Origin: Anaerolineales bacterium
GTDB lineage: Bacteria > Chloroflexota > Anaerolineae > 4572-78 > J111
Direction: 5' to 3'
NCBI GenBank assembly: GCA_012032575.1
Contig: JAAUSP010000106.1
Location: forward strand, 1-16,642
Length of the DNA: 16,642 nucleotides
In this document: in pieces, positions 1 through 7,892 of the stretch
Layout of the letters: every line of letters begins with the position of its first letter
Position numbering within the stretch: position 1 is the stretch's first letter
The notes under the pieces: model-generated
Databases searched by the model: none
The model's input: only the letters and a program-made list of their open reading frames with translations
Told to the model about the DNA's origin: nothing
Made by a program: the position numbers and the translations under genes

Positions 1-1
1 T

Positions 2-1827
2 CACCCGGATGATAAATTCAGTTGGGTTGGGGTGCAGGGGAGACGAGAGAAGGGAATCGCTTTGGTGAGAGCTTTGTTTATGCTGGGCTGCGCGATAAAG
101 TGTTGTATTACGGAGCTATGCAATTTGATTTGTCATTCATTCCCAACGGCTCGACTATCTTTTAGCTGAACTGGAATTGACCGGGCTGGATGCTGCTGGT
201 CTAACCGATGCCAGTTCTTTTACGGTTAACATCCTAACCGAGGATATTGATCCTGAATGGTCGCGCCATGATTTTGAAGCCATTGAAAACGCGGTAATTG
301 ACGAAACCCTGGAACCTGTTCTGGCGGCGGCGGATTTGGGCGAAGGACAAGTAAACCCTCTGGTCTTTAATGCTTCTCAGCGCAGTATCATTGAGCAGCG
401 GCTGGAAAATAATTCGATCTCTTTCAGAATTGATTCTCTGGCCCCGGACCTGGCTGGTTGGTTTGGCTGGGATAGTGGCTATGGAGAGCAATCACGCGGT
501 CAGAGTCCAACGCTGCGGGTGGGAGTGCTGCCACCCGCAGCTACCGAAACCACGGATGAGGCCGCCATCTTGGAATTTACTCCAACTATAACCCCTTCTC
601 TGGTAATGATTACCAGCACTCCTACTCCAGAGAACAACCAGACGGCAGCGGCGATTGCGGTGGTGGAAACCGCCAAAGCCACGACAACTGGAACGCCTAC
701 CGCTTTACCGCTTAACTATGTCACACCGATAGTCGTTACAGAAACGCCTGCCCCTCAGAATACGGCAACGGCGTTGTATCAGCAAGCAGAGGCGACGGCA
801 GCAGTTATTGCTTTTGGTACATCCACCGCAACTCCCCCCAATCTGGTGATAGCTACACCTACGCCTACCGCAACCGCTACACCAATCTTTACTGTGCTGG
901 AAGGCGAGTTGCCTTCTACGCCAACGCCTGGGCCACAGGTAATAGTGACACCCTTCTTCATTCCTTCGGAATTGATAGGCAAGATTGCCTTCAAATCGGA
1001 TCGGCCCGGTACGAGGCCCGATGACATTTATGTGATCAATCCCGATGGAAGTGGTTTGGCTCTGCTGGGAGGGGGGAACAGGAAGGGCCTGCTGGCCCTA
1101 TTATCTGGCACAAGAAGCTGATACCTACTCTGCCGATGGCCGGTTTCGGGTCTTTACCAAAGACGTAATTCGGTATAGAAATGTTGATGATACCATCACC
1201 GGAGAGATTATTGCCAGTATTAGATCTGATGCTCCAGGCGTTTACTGGTATGACTCGCTTTATAAAACCGAATCCCAATTGACTCAGTTTGGAGCCGGTA
1301 TTGCTTATGGCGGGGTCTGGTCGCCGGTACGTGAGCAAATAGCTTTTGTCTCGACGGAAAGCCAGAATGATGAAATCTGGGTTACCAATTACGACGGCTC
1401 CGGCTTACTGCAAGTGACCCGCGATGAGTATGCCTGGTGGGACAAACATCCTTCCTGGTCGCCGGATGGTCAGCAGATTGTTTTTCATTCCAATCGGACT
1501 GGACACAATCAAATTTTTGTTATGAACGCCGACGGCAGTAGTCTTTATAGTTTGAGCCGGACGGGTTATGATGATTATGAACCAGTTTGGATCAAGTATC
1601 CAGGGGTTCCGGTATTTGAACCTGATGAGACCGAGGGTGAAGCACCCTATCTTGGGTCCTATGGTCAATGTAGCCGAGAAGAAGATATAAATTGTGCTGA
1701 ATTTACTACCCGGGATCATGCGCAAGTCTACTATAACGCGAACAAGGAAGAAAATATAGCCAAGGGCCTGACCCCTGATCCCTACGGGTTGGATGCGGAC
1801 AACGACGGTGTGGTCTGTGAGGAATGA
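2..1827 (+). CDS. Secreted DNRLRE / WD40-like propeller / Excalibur protein, 5'-partial, frameshifted
   Basis: This is the C-terminal part of a large, probably extracellular protein whose start lies before the window. Nucleotides ~61-525 encode a DNRLRE-type beta-sandwich, with FGESFVYAGLR, then QFDLSFIPNG, an ELELTG strand, and a closing FGWDSGYG...SPTLRV. A Thr/Pro-rich linker follows (~556-945). After it come TolB/PD40 propeller blades, with IAFKSDRPG...DDIYVINPDGSG, WSPVREQIAFVS, and HPSWSPDGQQIVFHSNRTG. The last ~55 residues form an Excalibur-like calcium-binding module, with paired Cys and the loop DADNDGVVCEE. The reading frame is broken three times: near 29-32, in the T4 run 160-163 (one base missing), and in the G6 run 1071-1076 (one base extra). 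Naive calling therefore gives fragments 177-1121 and 1045-1827. The role is not known; binding or sensing at the cell surface is a guess. It may not belong to the polysaccharide operon, as a 68-nt gap separates it from the kinase. Confidence 0.8.
556..945 (+). repeat. Thr/Pro/Ala-rich low-complexity linker
   Basis: Inside the first gene, this stretch encodes a low-complexity segment dominated by Thr, Pro and Ala, with recurring short motifs such as TPTIT, TPTPE, TETPAP, TPTPTATATP and STPTPGP. It joins the DNRLRE domain to the propeller blades and probably acts as an extended, wall- or glycan-spanning spacer. The DNA repeat (acacctacgcctaccg-like units) is degenerate and coding, not a satellite or CRISPR. 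Confidence 0.75.
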
Positions 1828-1895
1828 ACCTCTTGATGCGTCAACTAATACCTAATTTACAAATCTAGTTCATTAGCAATATCTACAGAGGAAGC

Positions 1896-2894
1896 ATGAT
1901 CATCACAAGAACACCTTTGCGCATCAGTTTTGCCGGCGGCGGCAGCGATTTGCCGGCTTTTTACGAGCAGGAATTTGGTGCCGTTGTCAGTACTGCCATT
2001 GATAAATACATTTATATCAACGTTAATCCCAAATTTGATCATAAAATTCGGGCCAGTTACTCCGTTACCGAAATTGTGGACACCATAGATGAAGTGAAGC
2101 ACGAGTTAATTCGTGAGGCATTGCATTTGCTTGATATCCGACAAGGTATTGAAATTACTTCAATTTCAGATATTCCCTCACAGGGAACAGGATTAGGCTC
2201 TTCAAGTAGTTATACGGTTGGGTTGCTCAATGCCCTCTATGCTTATAAAGGGCATATGGCCGGAGCAGAACGGCTGGCCAGTGAAGCTTGTTATATCGAG
2301 ATGGTACGTTGTGGCAAGCCTATTGGTAAACAGGATCAGTATATTGCTGCTTATGGCGGACTCCAATTTATCCGTTTTAATCCTGATGGCAGTGTGTTTA
2401 CCGACCCGGTTATCTGTTCAGCCGACACTCGGAAACGATTACAATCGAGATTATTACTCCTTTACACGGGTCTGACTCGTCGGGCTGATGATATTTTATC
2501 AGAACAAAGCCGTGAGACCCTCTCTAATGGAGCCAAACAAGCTTCTGTGCAGCGTATGGTAAACCTGGCCGAACAACTGTGCGAAGCTCTTGGCCGGAAT
2601 GAAATAGATGCTTTTGGGGAAATTTTGCACACAGGTTGGTTAGAAAAACGAAAGTTAGCGAGTAATATCAGTAACGGTGCTATTGACGATTGGTATGATC
2701 GAGCACGGATTGCCGGAGCTATTGGTGGTAAACTCCTCGGAGCTGGAGGTGGCGGTTTTTTATTGCTTTACGCCGATCCAGCCCATCATAAAGATATTTG
2801 CCGAGCCTTGCCCGAGTTACAGCCAATTCCTTTTAACTTTTGTCCTCAAGGTAGTAAGATTATCTATGTTGAAGAAAACGGCTATAATCCGTGA
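1896..2894 (+). CDS. hddA: GHMP-family sugar kinase, D-glycero-alpha-D-manno-heptose 7-phosphate kinase type
   Basis: The intact 332-residue product has the length usual for the family. It begins with the N-terminal signature IITRTPLRISFAGGGSDLP. The ATP-binding GHMP motif PSQGTGLGSSSS is at residues ~94-105, and the C-terminal glycine-rich motif GGKLLGAGGGGF at ~277-288. HddA-type enzymes phosphorylate C1 of D,D-heptose 7-phosphate on the way to GDP-D-glycero-alpha-D-manno-heptose, used in S-layer glycans and capsules. Close relatives act on other sugars (fucose, other 1-kinases), so the substrate is inferred. The ATG follows a good ribosome site, AGAGGAAG at 1887-1894. HddC-, GmhA- or GmhB-like partners are not in the window, so the pathway must be completed elsewhere. 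The frame is clean, in contrast to many neighbours. Confidence 0.85.
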   Translation: MIITRTPLRISFAGGGSDLPAFYEQEFGAVVSTAIDKYIYINVNPKFDHKIRASYSVTEIVDTIDEVKHELIREALHLLDIRQGIEITSISDIPSQGTGLGSSSSYTVGLLNALYAYKGHMAGAERLASEACYIEMVRCGKPIGKQDQYIAAYGGLQFIRFNPDGSVFTDPVICSADTRKRLQSRLLLLYTGLTRRADDILSEQSRETLSNGAKQASVQRMVNLAEQLCEALGRNEIDAFGEILHTGWLEKRKLASNISNGAIDDWYDRARIAGAIGGKLLGAGGGGFLLLYADPAHHKDICRALPELQPIPFNFCPQGSKIIYVEENGYNP

Positions 2895-2914
2895 TAATAA
2901 GGTGAAGTTATTCT

Positions 2915-2927
2915 GACCATTGTGGTC
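2915..2927. promoter_or_regulatory. Possible operator: inverted repeat upstream of the kinase-HTH gene
   Basis: GACCA-TTG-TGGTC is a perfect 5-bp inverted repeat with a 3-nt centre, 43 nt before the kinase start. A further ATGGTC (2940-2945) can pair with GACCAT (2915-2920). The size and placement suit an operator, and the downstream product carries a DNA-binding domain. No biochemical link can be seen from sequence. There is no T-run after it, so it is not a terminator. Confidence 0.25.
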
Positions 2928-2970
2928 CTATCAACCCTTATGGTCATCAGCGGAGAGGAATTGAGGTAAA

Positions 2971-4914
2971 ATGGATTTAAGTAACTACTTGAAAATAGGT
3001 TTACGCTGGTGGTGGTTAGTCGTTCTCAGTGTTGCTCTTTCGGCCACGGCAAGTTACTTTTACAGTCAGAGTTTACCTAAAGTATATGCGGCTAGAACTA
3101 CACTTTTAGTCGGTAGTAATATTGTTGAGAATCCCAATCCTGATCTTAGAGAATTTGGTAGTATTACTACTCTGGCCTCGATGTACGGTGAATTAGCCAA
3201 ACGTAAACTGATTGCCCAAGCTGTAATTGATAAACTGGGCTTGGATTTTACCTCTGAGCAGTTGAGCGAAATGATTGAAACCAATGTTATTCCTACTGCC
3301 CAATTGCTTGAAGTCTTTGTGCTGGATATTCATCCCCAACGAGCGCAAATTTTGGCTAACACTATTGCTGAAGAGTTAATTCTGCAAAGCCCTACCGGTG
3401 CTGTTGAACGGCAGGAACGGGATAAGTTTATCCAGGATCAGTTGGCAGATCTACAGGTCAAGATTCAACAAACCGATCAGCGCCTTAAAGAGTTGGAGGC
3501 TTCCATGGAAGGTTTGGCCTCAGCCGTAGAGATTGCCGAGGCCCAACTAAAACTATCAGAATTGGAGAGTCTCAAAACTGACTATCAAAATAGTTACAAT
3601 GTGTTCCTCAGCAACATTTCTGAAGCCGATATCAATAGATTGAGCATTTTTGAACCAGCTACCGAACCTGTTATACCGGTTGCCCCCAACATCAAAGTGA
3701 ATGTGGCGGTTGCAGCCGCAGCCGGTCTGGCCTTAGCCATTACCGCCGTTATACTGTTGGAATTTTTTAGTGATACAGTATCCTGGCAGCATGGAGAAAC
3801 GCAGTCTATTTTGGGCGTTGCTGTATTGGGTGGTGTTAGTAGATTGTCGAGCAGCGCCGGTCCAATTGTGCCATTTGATAAACTATGGTCACCTGAAATA
3901 AATGCGCTGCGGAGTGTGCGAGACAGTATCTTTTTGGCTACCAAAGGTCAGCCTTTGCGTACCCTGCTTGTTACCAGCGCTAAATCGGGTGAAGGGAAAA
4001 GTTTTCTATCCACGAACCTGTCGGTAATTACCGCTGCACCCGGTTCTAGCTTGGGATCAGTGATTGCCGTGCCCGGCTCAAAAGTGATTCTGGTAGATGC
4101 TGATTTACGCAAGCCGTCACTTCATGCGACGTTTGATATGCCTAACTTATTAGGTCTGGCCGATATTCTGGCGATGCCAGAGATTATGATTGAAAACATG
4201 CTTAAAAAAGCATTAAAACCGACCCAGATCAATAACTTGTTGTTATTACCTGCCGGCCGGAACCCCCACGACCCTGGATCCCTGGTCAATTCACCTACGT
4301 TTTTGAGTCTGCTTGAGGCGCTAAAAGCCCAGGCAGACCTGGTCATTATTGATAGTGGGCCTGTTTCAGAAGTTATCGAAACAAAAGTGATTGCGAACGC
4401 AGTGGATGGAGTGATTTTGGTTGTCAGTGATGGCCGGTCCCGACGCAGACTTGTTAAACGAGTTGTTGATTACTTTCAACATAAACCAGAAGTTAATTTT
4501 CTTGGGATAGTCTTCAATCGGGTTAGCGTAGCGCGTGGTTATGGTTATGGTTATTCAGGTTACTATGCCAAAACCTCAAAATTGGGGAAAGGCGAAACAA
4601 AGAAACCTTCTTTTCTGAAAAAATTGTGGCCCTTTACTAAATCACATCATGCTGAAATTACTAGGCTGAATCTGATTGAAGCGGCCGACTATTTGGGGAT
4701 TACGCCCGAAATGGCTAAACGCTGGTGTGAGCAGGGACGTCTACCGGCGGTAAAACGTGGCCGCCATTGGTTTGTAAGTTTGGATGATCTGAATGAGTTT
4801 ATGAATGTTTTTCAAAATAGCGGTTCTGCTGAAAGTAATAAGACTTTTTCTGGAACTAACTTTCGTCCTCAAATGGCTCGCAGAGCCAGACAGAACAATT
4901 TGAGCCGGAGCTAA
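2971..4914 (+). CDS. Wzz/BY-kinase (polysaccharide tyrosine autokinase) fused to a C-terminal HTH domain
   Basis: An intact 647-residue protein. Residues ~1-265 form a Wzz chain-length domain: a membrane helix at ~11-29, a periplasmic/extracytoplasmic part with a coiled coil at ~146-205, a Pro-containing segment (EPVIPVAPN), and a second helix at ~243-264. Residues ~330-520 are a P-loop BY-kinase, with Walker A TSAKSGEGKS (335-344), Walker A' VILVDADLRKP (372-382), and a Walker B-like LVIIDSGPV (457-465). A tyrosine cluster, YGYGYSGYY, lies at 524-532. A basic linker leads to an excisionase/MerR-like helix-turn-helix at ~565-613 (LIEAADYLGITPEMAKRWC, then RLPAVKRGRHWFVSLDDL), followed by a basic tail. 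BY-kinases normally end at the Tyr cluster, so the HTH is the notable addition. The kinase domain also carries a short duplicated insert (353-370). The expected role is control of polymer length, with a possible extra role in transcription. The start follows GAGGT at 2963-2967. Confidence 0.9.
   Translation: MDLSNYLKIGLRWWWLVVLSVALSATASYFYSQSLPKVYAARTTLLVGSNIVENPNPDLREFGSITTLASMYGELAKRKLIAQAVIDKLGLDFTSEQLSEMIETNVIPTAQLLEVFVLDIHPQRAQILANTIAEELILQSPTGAVERQERDKFIQDQLADLQVKIQQTDQRLKELEASMEGLASAVEIAEAQLKLSELESLKTDYQNSYNVFLSNISEADINRLSIFEPATEPVIPVAPNIKVNVAVAAAAGLALAITAVILLEFFSDTVSWQHGETQSILGVAVLGGVSRLSSSAGPIVPFDKLWSPEINALRSVRDSIFLATKGQPLRTLLVTSAKSGEGKSFLSTNLSVITAAPGSSLGSVIAVPGSKVILVDADLRKPSLHATFDMPNLLGLADILAMPEIMIENMLKKALKPTQINNLLLLPAGRNPHDPGSLVNSPTFLSLLEALKAQADLVIIDSGPVSEVIETKVIANAVDGVILVVSDGRSRRRLVKRVVDYFQHKPEVNFLGIVFNRVSVARGYGYGYSGYYAKTSKLGKGETKKPSFLKKLWPFTKSHHAEITRLNLIEAADYLGITPEMAKRWCEQGRLPAVKRGRHWFVSLDDLNEFMNVFQNSGSAESNKTFSGTNFRPQMARRARQNNLSRS
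4021..4080 (+). repeat. Imperfect internal duplication in the kinase domain
   Basis: Two adjacent segments of the BY-kinase encode near copies: SVITAAPGS (residues 351-359, nt 4021-4047) and SVIAVPGS (363-370, nt 4057-4080), separated by SLG. The codons differ at several positions, so the duplication is not recent or an assembly stutter. It lengthens the helix/loop between Walker A and Walker A' by about 12 residues relative to the usual NL-AVALAQAG-KVLLVDAD spacing. Confidence 0.6.
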
Positions 4915-4991
4915 ACAATTAGTACGCTCAAGTCAGGTTGGTCAGTAGGCGAAATTTGTATATCTTGGTAAGTGGAGTCGTGTAACCAGTA

Positions 4992-6357
4992 ATGAAGATA
5001 GTTATGGCATCGCATCATTTTCCCCCTCGTTATACTGGAGGTGTGGAATTAATAACGCAGCGAGCAGCACATTGGTTGCTAGATCAAGGGTATGAAGTAG
5101 AAATCGTCTGTATTGAGTCTGTAGACCATAATAATGTTGCTTCTAAGTTAGAAGCAAAGCTAGATGTTTATGAAGGAATACCTGTTCATCGTTTGTATTT
5201 GACTCAGAGTTCCCAAGAAGATCCTTTTCAGAATAGTTATCGTAATCCAGTTATTGGTATTTGGTTTGAAAAATACCTTGAGGCTGTAAAGCCAGATATT
5301 TTCCATATCCAAAGTTGTTATTTGTTCTCAGCCAGTATTATTGATGCCGCTAAAAAGACGAAAAATACCTACTATCCTTTCTTTACACGACTATTGGTTC
5401 ATTTGTCCCCGAATAACGCTGTTACATCCTAACGATACTCGTTGTGGGGGACCGAGTCCGGTAGATTGCACTTGGTGTCTTAAAACAGAGTACCGGCGGT
5501 ATCGCGTACCAGACCAAGTAACAGGCGGTATGTTGGGTAAGATTGTTCGAAAAACGTTAACGAGACCTGGGGTTGCTACCCACTTGGGGTGGCAATCTCA
5601 ACTCTCAGCTCAGGCAACTCGACTGTCTTACACTACTGGGCAATTGAATTCTGTAGACCTTGTGGTTACTCAGGCGCAATTAGTTCGTGATTTAGTGATT
5701 AAGCAAGGGGTGGATGTTGAGCATATTAAGTTAGTGCCTTATGGGTTGAGTTTAAATGGTAAGAATTCGGTGGTTTCGTCTCAATCAGATCACCCATTTC
5801 GTATTGGTTATCTTGGCAACTTGCTTCCATTTAAAGGCGCACATATGCTGGTAGCTGCTTTCAAACAATTACGTGTTGGTGAGAGACAGGTTGAATTGTA
5901 TTTCTACGGAGATAAAAACAAGTGGCCTGATTATACTCGACGACTTCAAAAATTAGCTGCAAACGATCCCCGCATTGTATTTGCAGGCCGTTATAGTAAT
6001 GATGAAGTAGGAAAGATTTTGAGCACTTTTGATGTGTTGGTTGTGCCTTCATTATGGTATGAGATTGGGCCTCTGGTGACAATGGAAGCTTTTATTTCAA
6101 AAATTCCTGTTGTTGCCGCCAATATTCCGAATATGTTGTATCAGGTTACTCATCAGGTTAATGGGTTGCTTTATGAGGCAGACAGTGTTGAAGATTTGGC
6201 TAGGCAACTGCAACGATTGGTGGATGATCCTCAGCTTTTAACCAATTTACGCCGGGGGATTAGTCCGGTACGAAGCTTTGAACAGGAAATGAATGATTGG
6301 ACCGAAATTTACCAGTCTATTCTGACAAAACGCCAGACAGAAAGCCTGGACATTTAA
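4992..6357 (+). CDS. GT4 glycosyltransferase (frameshifted)
   Basis: This is one GT4 (GT-B fold) glycosyltransferase split by a single indel. The first part (4992 to ~5360) begins MKIVMASHHFPPRYTGGVE, the classic N-terminal donor/acceptor loop. The second part (to 6357) starts in the overlapping frame at about IPTILSLHDYWFICP. An extra A in the A5 run 5361-5365 explains the break: removing it joins DAAKKTK to IPTILSLHDYW. A cysteine group (RCGG...VDCTWC) follows, as in several GT4 subfamilies. Then come RIGYLGNLLPFKGAH and the C-terminal nucleotide-sugar site around LWYEIGPLVTMEAF. The restored length of about 455 residues is normal. Hand counts give ~36% GC over 5101-5220, well below the next gene. 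The ribosome site is weak (GGAG at 4974-4977, 14 nt from ATG). The donor sugar cannot be told. Confidence 0.85.
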
Positions 6358-6410
6358 ACACGAGCAGATATTCTATATTGACCAAGGTGTTTTATCATTA
6401 GGAAGCCTAC

Positions 6411-7879
6411 ATGAGTAAGTTCTCGATTACTGTTTTGCGCAATTCGACCTTTGGTATGGCTGGTCAAATCGCTATAAAGTTGCTCTCCTTTGGTTTCTCG
6501 ATTCTTATTATCCGCCATCTCGGAGCCGAGGATTTTGGCCAATATGCAGCGGTGACGGCCTTTGGCATGATTTTCGCGTCTTTAGCCGATTTGGGCTTGA
6601 GTATTTACATGGTGCGCGAGGTGGCCCGGCTGCGTGATGCCCCCGATGGTCAGACCCGATCAGCGGCGCTTTATGGCAATATTCTGGCGCTGCGGTTGTT
6701 GCTGGCAATGCTGGCAGCGCTGCTGATTATTGTCGTGGCCTGGTTCACCGGCCGGCCCTGGATTATGATCGGTGCAATTGCCCTTAATGGTTTGAGTTTG
6801 ATAATGTATGGGGCGCAGGGGGCCAGCGATGCCGTATTGGCCGGCTTTGAGCGACTTGACCTCTCAGCCGGGGCTAGAGTCTTGAACCAATTTATCTTCG
6901 TATTTTTAGGGGGATTATTTTTATATTGGGGATTGGGGTATTACGGCCTGATCTACGCCGGTTTGCTGGGAGTAGCTTTGATGACCTACGTCTGCTGGCG
7001 GGCGGTGAGCCGGCTGGGATTGCGGCCTACCTGGCCTTCGCCCTCGGTGTGGCTAACGCTGCTGCGAGTCAGTTTTCCCTTTGGGGTAATTGGTCTGGCC
7101 CTGGGTTGGTCTTACAAATTTGACAGCGTTTTACTCAATATCTACTGGGGCGATGAAGTGACCGGGTATTATGCGGCGGCCTACAACCTGATCTTTTCAG
7201 CGGTTATGATTTCCAATGTGGTCAATACCGCGCTTTACCCCTCGCTAGTACGCCAGTCGGCCACAGCCGAACATCACCTGCCGGCCATTTATGAGCGCGC
7301 TCTGCGTTATCTGTTGATCATCGCCCTGCCGATTGCGGTCGGCGGTTGGGTATTGGCCGAGCCAGTTGGTGCCCTTTTCTATTTACGGCCAATTTTGCCC
7401 CGGGTGTGCCGGCGCTGCGAATTTTGATTTGGGTAGTGCCGCTGATGTATGTCTCCGAGTTTTTGGGCTATGTGGTGGTGGTGGCCGGCAAAGAGAGCCA
7501 GGTGGCCCGGGCTGTGCTGATTAGCACCGGGATAAATGTGGTCGCCAATCTGGTGATGGTACCTTATTTTGGCCTTTTTAGGCGCTGGCGGTGATGACCC
7601 TGGTAACCGAGGCGGTGCTGGTGGGGCAATATCTGTGGCTACTGCGCCCTCTGTTGCGGTATTTTAAGTGGGGGCAAGTCTTGTTTTGGCCCGCTGCTGG
7701 CAGCGGTAGTAATGGGGCTGGGGGTATTTCTGGTGCAGTCTTATTTTTCGTTTCTGGTCAATGTCCTTATCGGTGCGGCCAGTTATCCCTTGTTTTTATT
7801 AGCTCTGGGCGTAGCCGGGCGAGAAGAGCTTCATTTTGTGCGCGGGTTGGTGGATTCGCGCCTGGGTGCTGTCCGTTAA
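6411..7879 (+). CDS. Wzx-type polysaccharide flippase (frameshifted)
   Basis: A multi-helix membrane protein of the MATE/MOP flippase superfamily. It would move lipid-linked oligosaccharide across the membrane. The start is typical: FGMAGQIAIKLLSFGFSILIIRHLGAEDFGQYA-type sequence, with ribosome site AGGAAG at 6400-6405. The frame is interrupted three times. First, one base is missing in T4 at 7375-7378 (joining EPVGALF to FTANFAPGVPALRIL). Second, around 7575-7590, one base is missing or two are extra (YFGL to AVMTLVTEAV). Third, an extra C lies in 7690-7692 (VLFWP to LLAAVVMGLGVFL). The true end is the TAA at 7877-7879, after GLVDSRLGAVR. The restored length of about 490 residues and ~12-14 hydrophobic segments fit Wzx. 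It is markedly GC-richer than the preceding gene. Confidence 0.85.
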
Positions 7880-7892
7880 GAGGTAAGAATTT

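Noticed and set aside
840..930. Short repeats that might suggest a CRISPR or satellite
   Set aside because: The units are degenerate, lack constant spacing, and encode an in-frame Thr/Pro linker.
1071..1076. Phase variation or programmed frameshifting at homopolymers
   Set aside because: The runs are only 2 to 6 bases, shorter than typical phase-variable tracts. They occur at many unrelated positions in both directions, and no heptamer slippery site with a downstream stem was recognised.
2915..2945. Hairpin as a transcription terminator after the kinase hddA
   Set aside because: The stem is only 5-6 bp and is not followed by a T-run; it was kept only as a possible operator.
3594..3944. Long minus-strand ORF opposite the BY-kinase, and similar ones at 11801-12166 and 14780-15181
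   Set aside because: They lie wholly within strongly supported plus-strand genes, have no recognisable domain, and look like shadows of coding bias.
6378..6410. TTGACC as a -35 promoter box before the flippase
   Set aside because: No -10 hexamer was found at a proper distance, and spacing to the start leaves little room for a promoter.
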